DNA of 64,000 nucleotides from Streptomyces sp. YS415. Its GTDB lineage: Bacteria; Actinomycetota; Actinomycetes; Streptomycetales; Streptomycetaceae. Below the pieces are notes generated by a model. That model was not told where the DNA came from and did no database searches. It saw nothing but the letters and a program-made list of their open reading frames with translations. Positions within the stretch are counted from its first letter, which is position 1; every line of letters begins with the position of its first letter. A program made the position numbers and the translations under genes. Positions 16,674 through 24,585 of the stretch are shown here, piece by piece. The DNA lies in the NCBI RefSeq assembly GCF_023544665.1, contig NZ_JAMJFL010000025.1:55707-119706 (forward strand), given 5' to 3'.

Positions 16674-17657
16674 ATGGAGCAGAGGCATCTCGGCCGCACC
16701 GGCCTTCGTGTGTCCCGTATCGGACTCGGCACGCTCACCTGGGGCAGGGACACCGACGACCATGACGCCGCGGACCTCTTGAAGACGTTCTGGGAGGCCG
16801 GCGGCACCCTCGTCGACACGGCGGACGTGTACGGCGACGGCGAGGCCGAATATCTGCTCGGGCAGCTCATGGAAGGGCTCGTGCCGCGCCGGGACCTGGT
16901 GATCTCGACCAAGGCGGGCAGCGTGCCCGACCCGGACCGCCGGTTCGACGGCTCCCGGGGGCATCTGCTCTCCGCCCTGGACGCCTCGCTCGCCCGGCTC
17001 GGCACGGACTACGTCGACGTGTGGCACGTCCACGCCTACGACCCGGACACCCCGCTGGAGGAGACCCTCCAGGCCCTCGACATCGCCGTCAGCAGCGGCC
17101 GGGCCCGGTATGCCGGCGTCTCCAACTTCTGCGGCTGGCAGCTCGCCAAGGCCGCGACCTGGCAGCTGGCCGCGCCGGGCATCCGCACCCGGCTGGCCAG
17201 TACGCAACTGGAGTACTCGCTGCTCCAGCGGGGCGTCGAGCGCGAGGCGCTGCCCGCGGCGCTCGACCTCGGCATAGGCCTGCTGCCCTCATCCCCGCTC
17301 GGCCGGGGCGTGCTCACCGGCAAGTACCGGGAGGCCACGCCGACCGACTCCCGGGGCGCCTCCGAGCACTTGGCGCCGTTCGTCGCGCCGTACCTCGACG
17401 ACACCGCGAGCCGGATCGTGGACGCCGTGCGGACCGCGGCGGACGGGCTGGCGGTGACCCCGCTCCAGGTCGCGCTCGCCTGGGTGCGGGACCGGCCGGG
17501 GGTCGCCGCGCCCATCGTCGGCGCGCGCAACGCGCAGCAGCTCACGGCGGCATTGTCAGTGGAGGCCCTTAGTCTTCCTGACGAGATCTGCCGGGCGCTC
17601 GACGATGTGTCGGCGCCCGTGCACCGCTATCCCGATCACGACTGGAGCACGCTGTGA
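16674..17657 (+). CDS. Aldo/keto reductase
   Basis: This 327-residue NADPH-dependent (beta/alpha)8-barrel oxidoreductase has the AKR tetrad and signatures: LVDTADVYGDGEAEYLLG (Asp, Tyr), LVISTKAG (Lys), and VDVWHVHAYDPDTPLEETL (His). The nucleotide-binding ILVP-type segment is VRDRPGVAAPIVGARNAQQL. Start ATG 16674 lacks a ribosome site but has TAATCT 8 nt upstream, so it is probably translated from a leaderless mRNA. The last 4 nt overlap the start of the RecD2-like gene, which couples the two genes. Physiological substrate unknown. Confidence 0.9.
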   Translation: MEQRHLGRTGLRVSRIGLGTLTWGRDTDDHDAADLLKTFWEAGGTLVDTADVYGDGEAEYLLGQLMEGLVPRRDLVISTKAGSVPDPDRRFDGSRGHLLSALDASLARLGTDYVDVWHVHAYDPDTPLEETLQALDIAVSSGRARYAGVSNFCGWQLAKAATWQLAAPGIRTRLASTQLEYSLLQRGVEREALPAALDLGIGLLPSSPLGRGVLTGKYREATPTDSRGASEHLAPFVAPYLDDTASRIVDAVRTAADGLAVTPLQVALAWVRDRPGVAAPIVGARNAQQLTAALSVEALSLPDEICRALDDVSAPVHRYPDHDWSTL

Positions 17658-19780
17658 GCACGGAGCCCGAGACCACGGGGGACGCCGAACCGGGGACGCC
17701 GGCCGCGGAGCCCGCGCCGGAGGAGGCCGCCGCCGCGGCCACCCCGGCCGCCGAGGGCGGCGAGGGCACCGAGGAAGCGGCCCGGTTGTCCGCGGCCGAG
17801 GCCGAGTTGGCCGCGCAGCGGCTGGAGCGGGAGCGGATCGCACGGCGCAAGGCCGAGAAGGCCGCGCCCATCGAGGCCGGGGCCAAGCTCAGCGGGACGG
17901 CCGCGGATCTGCTGGCCGCCGTGCGGGCCGTGGAGAGCGGGGCGAAGCCCGCGGCAACGGTGTTCGCCGAGCCCGAGCCGCCCCGGCGGCCCGCCCCCGA
18001 GCCGGTGCGGCGGGCGCAGCCCGGGCCGGCCGAGGCGCCCGTGGTGGCGGCGCCGGAGACCGTGGAGGCCGTCCGGCCGGTGCTGGCCGAGGGCGGCGCC
18101 CCGGCCGCGCTCGCGGCACCGGTCGCCGCCGTGCTCGGTGAGGGCGCGGACGACCGCTTGCGGGCGGATCCCTGGCAGTTGCTGCGGGTCGCCGGAGTGC
18201 GGCCCGAGCAGGCCGACGGGTTCGCGCGGGCGCTGCTGGGCGCCGAGTGCGGTCCGGACGACGAGCGGCGGGGGCGCGCGCTGACCGTCTGGCTGCTGGA
18301 GCAGGCGGCCCTGGCGGGCCACACGGCGCTGGAGATGCCGACGCTGACCGCCGCGCTGGCCCGGCAGGGGGTGCCCGACCCGGATGCCGCGGTGCAGAGC
18401 AGCCTCGCGGAGGGCGATGCGCTGGCCTTCCAGGACGGCCTCGACGAGGAACCGGCGGCCGAGGAGAGCGAGGCGGACGCGGAGGAGGAGCGGCCCGTCC
18501 GGGTCCTCGTGGGTCTCGAGCGGTACGCCCTGGCCGAGGAGAGCCTCGCCGACGGTCTGGGCCGTCTGATCAACTCCGTGCCGAAGCAGGACGGTTCCGC
18601 GGGTGCCTGGGAGGAGGCCGCCGCCACTGCCGGTGGCTCCGCGGGTGAGCTGATCCGGGCGGTCGCCGGGCACGCGCTGGTACTGCACACCGGTGGCGCG
18701 GCCGCGCTCGCCGAGCCCGCGGCGCTGGTGCGCGCGGCGCGGGGCATGGGGCTGCGCGCCTGGGCCGCGGCGCACGGTCCGCTGGGCCGGGACCGGTTCG
18801 CGGCGCTGCTGGAGGAGAGCGCCGGGGTCACCACCGTGGCCGGGCTGCTCGCCGGGGCCGAGGGGCCGGGCCGGGACGCGGAAGGGGCGCTGGATCTCGA
18901 TCTGCTGGTCGTGCTCGACGCGCCCCAGCTGGACGTGGAGTCGGGCGCGCTGGTCGCCGAGTCGCTGCCGGACGGGGCCCGGCTGGTGCTGGCCGGGGAC
19001 CCCGGGGTGCTGTGGTCCGTGGGGCCCGGGCGGGTGTTCGCGGATCTGCTCGCCGCTCGGGTGTGCCCGCAGATCGCCTCGCGGAGGCCGGACCCCGGGC
19101 CGCTCGGCGAGCTGGTCTCGGGCATCGGCGTCGGTGAGCTGAACCAGGTCGAGGCCCCCGGCAAGGAGGTCGTGATCGTGCCGGTGCGGGACGCCGGGGA
19201 GGCCGTGCACCGGACCGTGCAGCTCGTCGCGGACTCGGTGCCGCGCGCGATCGGCGTCCCGCCCGAGGACACCCAGGTGATCACGCCGGGTCATGGCGGC
19301 GCGGTCGGCACCCGTGCCCTGAACGCGGCGCTGAAGGAGCGGCTCAACCCCGGCCCCGGCCGCTTCGGCGGCTTCGACCCCGGTGACCGGATCGCCTACT
19401 CCCCCGCGCCGGGTCGCACCCTCACGGGCCGGGTGGTGACGGCCGACGCGGAGGGGCTGCACCTGTCCTGCGCGGGCGAGGACGTCGTCGTGGCCAAGGA
19501 GCGGGTGGAGCAGTCCGTGCGGCACGGGTGGGCGCTCACCGCGCATCAGGCGGCGGGCGGACGCTGGCCGGCCGTGGTGGCCGTGCTGCCCGGGGACGCA
19601 GCGGGGGCGCTCAGCCGGCCCTGGGTGTACACCGCGTTCGGCCGGGCGGAGCGGCACCTGTCCGTGGTGCACGGCGTGGAACAGGCCCTCGCCCGCGCCG
19701 TGGCGGAGGTCCCGGCGAAGCCCCGGACGACCCGCCTGACGACACTGCTCGCACCGCAGGCCCCGACCGAGGACCGCTAG
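17654..19780 (+). CDS. RecD2-like helicase-fold protein with degenerate ATPase motifs
   Basis: This 708-residue protein starts with an Ala/Glu/Pro-rich low-complexity region (1-160). A RecD2-type helix-hairpin-helix and winged-helix module follows (about 169-260: LRADPWQLLRVAGVRPEQAD, then VWLLEQAALAGHTALEM). The SF1 helicase part aligns by eye with RecD. The Walker A position (about 341-359) reads HTGGAAALAEPAALV and lacks GxGKT. Motif II reads LLVVLDAPQLD instead of DEAS. Motif III is kept as LVLAGDPG with a Val for Gln. A UvrD-C-like end reads HGWALTAHQAAGG, where functional enzymes have HKxQG. It is therefore probably ATPase-inactive. It overlaps the aldo/keto reductase by 4 nt. It could instead be a repair scaffold or nucleic-acid-binding protein. 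Confidence 0.75.
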   Translation: MSTEPETTGDAEPGTPAAEPAPEEAAAAATPAAEGGEGTEEAARLSAAEAELAAQRLERERIARRKAEKAAPIEAGAKLSGTAADLLAAVRAVESGAKPAATVFAEPEPPRRPAPEPVRRAQPGPAEAPVVAAPETVEAVRPVLAEGGAPAALAAPVAAVLGEGADDRLRADPWQLLRVAGVRPEQADGFARALLGAECGPDDERRGRALTVWLLEQAALAGHTALEMPTLTAALARQGVPDPDAAVQSSLAEGDALAFQDGLDEEPAAEESEADAEEERPVRVLVGLERYALAEESLADGLGRLINSVPKQDGSAGAWEEAAATAGGSAGELIRAVAGHALVLHTGGAAALAEPAALVRAARGMGLRAWAAAHGPLGRDRFAALLEESAGVTTVAGLLAGAEGPGRDAEGALDLDLLVVLDAPQLDVESGALVAESLPDGARLVLAGDPGVLWSVGPGRVFADLLAARVCPQIASRRPDPGPLGELVSGIGVGELNQVEAPGKEVVIVPVRDAGEAVHRTVQLVADSVPRAIGVPPEDTQVITPGHGGAVGTRALNAALKERLNPGPGRFGGFDPGDRIAYSPAPGRTLTGRVVTADAEGLHLSCAGEDVVVAKERVEQSVRHGWALTAHQAAGGRWPAVVAVLPGDAAGALSRPWVYTAFGRAERHLSVVHGVEQALARAVAEVPAKPRTTRLTTLLAPQAPTEDR

Positions 19781-19869
19781 CAGCACCCCCGCGGCCACCG
19801 CCCGTGCCCCGGGCCGTGAAACGAGCTCCGCCCGTGCCGTGGCGGATGCCCCGGCCGCGTCGCGGCATG

Positions 19870-19906
19870 CGAAGGGCGGCGGTCCGGTCCGGGCCGCCGC
19901 CCTTCG
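19870..19906 (+). terminator. Bidirectional terminator
   Basis: Arms CGAAGGGCGGCGG and CCGCCGCCCTTCG form a 13-bp stem between the convergent RecD2-like gene and the acidic-tail gene. The flanking 19781-19869 region shows no gene. Confidence 0.8.
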
Positions 19907-19925
19907 TGCCGTGCAGGACCCCCGC

Positions 19926-20630
19926 TCAGCGTTCCGCGTCGAGCGGCTCCAGGTCCTCGTCCTCGTCCTCCAGCTCCGCGTCGAGGACGTCGTCCGGCTC
20001 GTCGTCGGGGTCCTCGACGTCGAGATCGTCGTCGAACACCGCGCTGACGTCGAAGCGGCAGACCACCTGCTGCGGGTCGATCTGCTCGAACGGGGCCTCC
20101 AGCCATTCGCCGGGGTCGGCCGGCTCGTCCGCTGCGGTCACCCACAGCGTGGAGTCGCCCTCCTCCAGGCCGAACTCCTTGTGCCGGGAGGCGATCTCGT
20201 CCGGTTCGAACTCACCGAAGAGCAGGCCCAGCGCCCCGTGGACGGTGCCGGAGGCCCCCGAGTCCGTGCCCTCGTCGTAGTCCGCGGCCTCGATCCGCTG
20301 CGCCTGTGCCAGCAGCCGCTGCGGCTCCACCACGGTGTAGTCACGGCGGATCAGCACGCTCAGCGCGTTCGGCTCCTCGGGGCCGGCGTAGGGCGGCAGA
20401 GCGTCCTCGGTGCCGGGGATCTCGAAGGGCGTGACCTCGTCGTAGCGGTCGTAGAGCAGCTCGTCGTACGCCTCGGCGGCCGTGGCCAGCTGGTTGAACG
20501 CCTCGTAGACGGCAGGGTCGTCCTCGCCCGACCTGCGTTCGACCGCGGCGAGATGGCGGTCGAGCGCGGCCTTGACCGCCTCGGCGGCGGCGCGTACCTC
20601 GGCAGCGGTGGGCTGCGCAGCATCAGACAT
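19926..20630 (-). CDS. Conserved hypothetical protein with acidic C-terminus
   Basis: This 234-residue cytoplasmic protein has no recognised domain. The N-terminal two thirds are alpha-helical in character (EVRAAAEAVKAALDRHL, then VYEAFNQLATAAEAYDELLYDRYDEVTPFE). The last 30 residues are almost entirely Asp/Glu (DDDLDVEDPDDEPDDV and onward). It is shared between streptomycetes at this position, between the RecD2-like gene and the chaplins, by recollection. ATG 20630 is chosen because the residues before it look non-coding. It is divergent from the 62-residue DUF5703 gene; both lack ribosome sites. Confidence 0.75.
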   Translation of the reverse strand: MSDAAQPTAAEVRAAAEAVKAALDRHLAAVERRSGEDDPAVYEAFNQLATAAEAYDELLYDRYDEVTPFEIPGTEDALPPYAGPEEPNALSVLIRRDYTVVEPQRLLAQAQRIEAADYDEGTDSGASGTVHGALGLLFGEFEPDEIASRHKEFGLEEGDSTLWVTAADEPADPGEWLEAPFEQIDPQQVVCRFDVSAVFDDDLDVEDPDDEPDDVLDAELEDEDEDLEPLDAER

Positions 20631-20677
20631 AGTGCAGACGCTATCCGTACCGGGGCCCAGCCCGCACAATAGATGCG

Positions 20678-20866
20678 ATGCCGGAATACGAATTTGTCGA
20701 CGTGTACGTACCGCGCGGGGTTTCCCGCAAGGACGCCACACGTCTGCTGACGGACCATGCAGAGTACGGACACTGGGAGTTGGACCGCCTGAGCCTGCTG
20801 CGCGACGGAAGCCGCAGGGTGCGGCTGCGCCGGAGGATCATTCGCCAGGCGCGCGCCACGTGGTGA
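20678..20866 (+). CDS. DUF5703 family small protein
   Basis: This 62-residue basic protein begins MPEYEFVDVYVPRGVSRKDA and ends in an Arg-rich stretch (RRVRLRRRIIRQARATW). It matches the small actinobacterial DUF5703 family of unknown function. CACAAT at 20665-20670 lies 7 nt before the ATG with no ribosome site, suggesting a leaderless transcript. The basic C-terminus could bind nucleic acid or membrane, but that is speculation. It is divergent from the acidic-tail gene and convergent with chpC. Confidence 0.85.
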   Translation: MPEYEFVDVYVPRGVSRKDATRLLTDHAEYGHWELDRLSLLRDGSRRVRLRRRIIRQARATW

Positions 20867-20877
20867 GAGCGGACGGA

Positions 20878-20918
20878 CACGGAGCGGGTCCGGCCGGGAC
20901 GGCGGGGCCCGCTCCGTG
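20878..20918 (+). terminator. Terminator between DUF5703 gene and chpC
   Basis: CACGGAGCGGG and CCCGCTCCGTG form a perfect 11-bp stem in the 64-nt gap between convergent genes. Confidence 0.75.
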
Positions 20919-20930
20919 GCGCGCGATGCC

Positions 20931-21770
20931 TCAGGCCGAGGCCCGCGCCTTGCGGTAGAGCACCGCGCCCGCCAGCAGGGCGCCCGCGCCCGCGGGCAGG
21001 GCGAGCCCCAGCGGCAGCTCACTGCCGGTGGCGGCGAGCGAGGCGAGGCCGCCGGGCTCGGTGACGGTCCCGGTTCCCGGCCGGTCGGCCCGCGGGGAGC
21101 CGTGCGGTGCCGGCCCACCCGAGGCGGACGGGTCGTCCGGGGTTCCGCGGCTGCCGACCCCGCCGGGCCCGCCGTGATCACTCGGGTCGTTCGGGTTGCC
21201 GGGCTGGTTTCCGGGGTTGCCGGGGTGCTCGGGACTCCCGGGGTGCCCCGGGTTCTCCTGCCCGCCCGGCTGCTCCGGCTTCCCGGGCGGGTTCCCGTAC
21301 TCACCCCCCGGCGGGTTGTGCCCCCCGCCGCCGTTCCCGCAGTCGTTGCCCGTGGTGCCGTTGCCGACGCCGATGACGTCGACGCTGTTGCCGCAGACGT
21401 TGACCGGCGCGTGCACCGGCACCTGGACATGGTTGCCGGATGCCACACCGGGCGAATCGGCGGAGTGACCGCCGGAGTGCGCGCCCCCGGAGCCGCTCGG
21501 GTCGCCGTAGCCCCCGTGTGCGCCGCCCCCCTGGTTGACGCAGGTGTTGCCGGCCGCCGGGTTGAGCACCCCGACGACGTCGACCGTGTTGCCGCAGGCG
21601 TTGACCGGTGCGTGCACCGGCGCCTGGACCGTGTTGCCGGACAGCACTCCGGGCGAGCGCGCGGCGGAGCCGCTCGCGCCCGAGTCGGCCTGGGCGGCCC
21701 CTCCCGCGGCGGCGATCACGCCGGTCGCGGCGGCCACGGTCATCAGCCCTTTGCGGGTGACCTGTCGCAT
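20931..21770 (-). CDS. chpC: Long chaplin, sortase-anchored (ChpC-like)
   Basis: This 279-residue secreted protein has a signal peptide (1-28, ending AAQA), then two chaplin domains: about 39-79 with Cys59 and Cys77, and 105-146 with Cys126 and Cys144. A long Gly/Pro/Asn-rich linker follows, then a C-terminal sorting signal LAATG at 245-249, a hydrophobic helix and a basic tail. Long chaplins are attached to peptidoglycan by class E sortases and help aerial hyphae become hydrophobic. The second domain is weaker: it has VIGVGNGTTGNDC where chaplins usually have a more hydrophobic VIGLLNPAFGNTC. It lies next to chpH, as in S. coelicolor. ATG 21770 gives the conserved MRQVTRKGL start. Confidence 0.93.
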   Translation of the reverse strand: MRQVTRKGLMTVAAATGVIAAAGGAAQADSGASGSAARSPGVLSGNTVQAPVHAPVNACGNTVDVVGVLNPAAGNTCVNQGGGAHGGYGDPSGSGGAHSGGHSADSPGVASGNHVQVPVHAPVNVCGNSVDVIGVGNGTTGNDCGNGGGGHNPPGGEYGNPPGKPEQPGGQENPGHPGSPEHPGNPGNQPGNPNDPSDHGGPGGVGSRGTPDDPSASGGPAPHGSPRADRPGTGTVTEPGGLASLAATGSELPLGLALPAGAGALLAGAVLYRKARASA

Positions 21771-21814
21771 GCTGAATTCCCTGCCTTCCCCCTCATGACC
21801 CACACGGATTCATG

Positions 21815-21830
21815 ACGCACACGTGTGCGT
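21815..21830. promoter_or_regulatory. Perfect palindrome upstream of chpC
   Basis: ACGCACACGTGTGCGT is a perfect 16-bp palindrome 45-60 nt upstream of the chpC ATG, between that start and the chpH terminator. The position suits a developmental regulator site, but it does not match a binding motif I can name. Confidence 0.45.
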
Positions 21831-21838
21831 AAAGACCG

Positions 21839-21877
21839 GTCGGTCCCGGAGCGCATGGCACGCGCTCCGGGACCGAC
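21839..21877 (-). terminator. Terminator after chpH
   Basis: Sixteen-nt perfect arms (GTCGGTCCCGGAGCGC and GCGCTCCGGGACCGAC) around a 7-nt loop lie 31 nt after the chpH stop. This separates chpH and chpC transcription. Confidence 0.9.
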
Positions 21878-21907
21878 GGTGTCGTACGGAACCTCAGAAA
21901 GGCAGCG

Positions 21908-22141
21908 TCACTTGTTCACGCAGGTGTTGCCGAAGGCGGGGTTCAGCAGCCCGATCACGGAGATCGTGTTGCCGCACACGTTCACCGGGATGTGCACGGG
22001 AACCTGCACCACGTTGCCGGACAGCACACCCGGGGAGTGCACCGCGGCACCCTGGGCACCGGAGTCGGCGACGGCCATACCCGCACCCGCGAGAACGAGA
22101 CCACCGGTGGCAGCCGCAGCGGCGACGATCTTCTTGATCAT
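21908..22141 (-). CDS. chpH: Short chaplin (ChpH-like)
   Basis: This 77-residue secreted protein comprises a signal peptide (1-26, ending AVA-DSG) and one chaplin domain (about 36-76) with the two conserved cysteines Cys56 and Cys74. Short chaplins assemble into amyloid fibrils at the air-water interface and on aerial hyphae and spores. Length equals that recalled for S. coelicolor ChpH. ATG 22141 has an ideal AGGAGGA ribosome site. A BldN-type promoter and an inverted repeat lie in its upstream region. Confidence 0.96.
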   Translation of the reverse strand: MIKKIVAAAAATGGLVLAGAGMAVADSGAQGAAVHSPGVLSGNVVQVPVHIPVNVCGNTISVIGLLNPAFGNTCVNK

Positions 22142-22160
22142 TATTCCTCCTAGTTGGCAA

Positions 22161-22184
22161 TGCGATCCCAAGCAGCGGATCGCA
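22161..22184 (-). promoter_or_regulatory. Inverted repeat in the chpH 5' leader
   Basis: TGCGATCC and GGATCGCA form a perfect 8-bp stem with an 8-nt loop, located between the predicted promoter and the ribosome site of chpH. It could act as an RNA hairpin controlling stability or translation, or as a DNA operator. Confidence 0.6.
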
Positions 22185-22190
22185 TCACCT

Positions 22191-22218
22191 GTAACGAGGA
22201 AGAACTAATGGAGCTACG
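22191..22218 (-). promoter_or_regulatory. BldN-type promoter of chpH
   Basis: On the minus strand CGTAGC (22218-22213) and CGTTAC (22196-22191) are separated by 16 nt. This resembles the chaplin promoter consensus I recall for sigma-BldN (CGTAAC, 16 nt, CGTTGA), with one mismatch in the -35 and two in the -10. It would give a leader of roughly 40-45 nt. Confidence 0.6.
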
Positions 22219-22272
22219 AGCTTATCGTCGCATTCACCCTTCTCAGTCAAATTCCGTACAAGCGCGCGAAAT

Positions 22273-23598
22273 TCAGGACGCGTCGAGGAATCGGTCGAGC
22301 ACCCGTACGCCGAACTTGAGCCCGTCCACCGGCACCCGCTCGTCGACCCCGTGGAACATGCCCGCGAAATCCAGCTCCGGCGGGAGCTGCAGCGGCGCGA
22401 AGCCGAAGCAGCGGATGCCGAGATCGTCGAAGGACTTGGCGTCGGTGCCGCCCGAGAGCATGTAGGGCACGGCCCGGGCGATCGGGTCCTCGGCGCTCAG
22501 GGCGCTCTGCATGGCGTCGACCAGCCGGCCGTCGAAGTCGGTCTCCAGGGCCTTGTCGGCGTGCACGTCCTCCCGCCTCACCCGCGGGCCGAGGATGCGG
22601 TCGAGGTCGGCGAGGAACTCCTGCTCGTACCCCGGCAGGAAGCGTCCGTCGACGTGCGCGGTGGCCTGGCCGGGGATGACGTTGACCTTGTAGCCGGCGC
22701 CGAGCATGGTGGGCGCCGCCGAGTTCCTGAGGGTCGCGCCGACCATTTTGGCGATGCCGCCGAGCTTGGCGAGGGTCTCGTCCATGTTCTCGGGGTCGAG
22801 TTCGGTGCCGAGCGCGTCGGAGAGCTCGTCGAGGAAGGACCGTACGGTCTTGGTGACCCTGACCGGCCAGGTGTGCCGGCCGAGCCGCCCGACGGCCTCG
22901 CACAGCTCGGTGATGGCGTTGTCGTCGTTGGTCATCGAGCCGTGGCCCGCGGTGCCGTCGACGGTGAGCCGCATCCAGTGCATGCCCTTCTGGGCGGTCT
23001 CCACCAGGTACAGCCGCAGCTTCTCGTTGACGGTGAAGGAGAACCCGCCGACCTCGCCGATCGCCTCGGTGACGCCCTCGAACAGGTCCGGGTGCTTCTG
23101 GACCAGGTACTTGGCGCCGTAGGTGCCGCCCGCCTCCTCGTCGGCGAGGAACGCGAGCACGATGTCGCGCGGCGGCTTGCGGCCGCTGCGCAGCCGGTCG
23201 CGCACGACCGCCAGGGTCATGGCGTCCATGTCCTTCATGTCGACGGCGCCGCGCCCCCATACGCAGCCGTCCGCGATCTCGCCGGAGAAGGGGTCGTGCG
23301 TCCAGTCGGCGGCGTTGGCCGGTACGACGTCGGTGTGGCCGTGGATGAGGAGCGCGGGCCGGGAGGGGTCCTCGCCCTCGATCCGGGCGACCGTGGAGGC
23401 GCGCCCCGGGTGCGATTCGATGATCCGCGGTTCGAGGCCCACCTCGGCGAGCTTCTCGGCCACGTACTCGGCGGCCTTGCGCTCGCCCGGGCCCGAGTGG
23501 TCGCCGTAGTTGCTGGTGTCGATCCGGATGAGCTCGCGGCAGAGGTCCACGACCTCGTCCTCGCCGGTGACGCTGCTGGCCGTGTCCGTCCCGCTCAC
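22273..23598 (-). CDS. M20-family metallohydrolase (peptidase/deacylase)
   Basis: This 441-residue di-zinc hydrolase of the M20/ArgE/DapE group has the metal-site motifs LIHGHTDVVPA, WGRGAVDMKD, the catalytic Glu pair in LAFLADEEAGGTYG, and a late His in AGMFHGVDERVPVDGL. A dimerisation-domain segment GTAGHGSM is also present. Start GTG 23598 is preferred over the in-frame GTG at 23619 because GGGAGGAA lies 5-6 nt before it. Substrate class (dipeptide or N-acyl amino acid) cannot be decided from sequence. It is upstream of chpH on the same strand. Confidence 0.9.
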   Translation of the reverse strand: MSGTDTASSVTGEDEVVDLCRELIRIDTSNYGDHSGPGERKAAEYVAEKLAEVGLEPRIIESHPGRASTVARIEGEDPSRPALLIHGHTDVVPANAADWTHDPFSGEIADGCVWGRGAVDMKDMDAMTLAVVRDRLRSGRKPPRDIVLAFLADEEAGGTYGAKYLVQKHPDLFEGVTEAIGEVGGFSFTVNEKLRLYLVETAQKGMHWMRLTVDGTAGHGSMTNDDNAITELCEAVGRLGRHTWPVRVTKTVRSFLDELSDALGTELDPENMDETLAKLGGIAKMVGATLRNSAAPTMLGAGYKVNVIPGQATAHVDGRFLPGYEQEFLADLDRILGPRVRREDVHADKALETDFDGRLVDAMQSALSAEDPIARAVPYMLSGGTDAKSFDDLGIRCFGFAPLQLPPELDFAGMFHGVDERVPVDGLKFGVRVLDRFLDAS

Positions 23599-23784
23599 GC
23601 TGGTTCCTCCCACTGTCACTGCTGGTGGTCCCCCTCATCCTCCTCCTGTGACGGGCCGGGCCCAAGCCCGCCCCCGGCCCGTCACACGCCGTTCACGGCG
23701 GGACGGGGGGTGATCGGCCACTGTCGAAAGCCTGGTAATGTTTTCTCTGTCGCCGCGGGGGTAACCCCGCACGACACACACCTT

Positions 23785-23872
23785 GTCCGGGTGGCGGAAT
23801 GGCAGACGCGCTAGCTTGAGGTGCTAGTGCCCTTTATCGGGCGTGGGGGTTCAAGTCCCCCCTCGGACACCA
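23785..23872 (+). tRNA. tRNA-Leu (anticodon GAG)
   Basis: This is a class II tRNA with a 7-bp acceptor stem (GTCCGGG pairing CTCGGAC with one G-U), and an anticodon stem CTAGC/GCTAG around the loop TTGAGGT, giving GAG at 23818-23820. It has a long variable arm and a T-arm GGGGGTTCAAGTCCCCC. The CCA end is encoded. A TAATGT hexamer at 23736-23741 is a candidate -10. A terminator hairpin follows. Confidence 0.97.
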
Positions 23873-23888
23873 GTTGTTGCAGCATCGA

Positions 23889-23918
23889 GTGCCGGCCGGG
23901 AGCGATCCCGACCGGCAC
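23889..23918 (+). terminator. Terminator after tRNA-Leu
   Basis: GTGCCGG/CCGGCAC plus CGGG/CCCG, interrupted by a single C-A mismatch, form a strong hairpin 17 nt after the tRNA. It is followed by a short T-containing stretch. Confidence 0.8.
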
Positions 23919-24053
23919 TTCGCGTTTGCGGCGTACTCGTACTCCTGCGCCTCATGCGCTCTGGGGCAGGCGGGCGTGCACGGCGGGACAACCCGGCCCC
24001 GGCGGCCCGTTCTACGGTCCCCGGGAGCAGATCCTCCACGAGCAGGAGTACGA

Positions 24054-24350
24054 CCATGTCATCGCCCGACTCCGCAGCCTCCTACGCCCGCGATCTCGCG
24101 CAGATCGAGCGGGCCGACGCCACGAACCTCTGTTCCAGGCGGCGGCCAACATCAACGCGTGGACCGAGGTGAAGGTCGACACCACCGCGGCGACCGGGGG
24201 CCGCTGCTGATCATCTCGGGCGGGAACGACAACACCGCGCAGTGCGCCATCGCCAACGCCTCGTACAGGAAGCGACCACGGGTGGCGTGAAGTCGCGGAC
24301 ACGGCGCTGACGTTCATCGGGCGCTTCGCCCGGTGGACACGCACCGCAGT
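24054..24350 (+). pseudogene. Decayed alpha/beta-hydrolase remnant
   Basis: Three reading frames carry successive pieces of one alpha/beta-hydrolase C-terminal half. First is FQAAANINAWTEVKVDTT (around 24135-24185). Next, after a frame change, is DRGPLLIISGGNDNTAQCAI then ANASYRK (around 24184-24275). After a deletion that removes the expected catalytic-histidine segment, GWREVADTALTFIGRFARW follows in another frame (around 24285-24340). A short opening (MSSPDSAASYARDLAQIERAD) with a GCAGGAG ribosome site precedes them. No intact gene exists between tRNA-Leu and 24586; the remaining 24351-24585 shows only an AT-rich TACTAAAAT patch near 24483-24491 that could be a promoter. Confidence 0.7.
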
Positions 24351-24585
24351 CGGCCTGGCGCTCTGTGTGGGGCATCTCTCCCACCCTCGCGAAACGCCAG
24401 GTCATCGGCGTGCTCACGACACCCGCACGGCCCGGAAGATCGAGTTCCGGGTGGTCGCCGGAAGGGGGCGGACCTAACGTCGTACTAAAATTTCCGGCTT
24501 GTTACGGAGCTGGACCGGACAACCCCAGGCACACTGCGGGCCCGCCGGCGCCCCGGAGGCTTCCGGGATCGAGACGCGAGGACCC

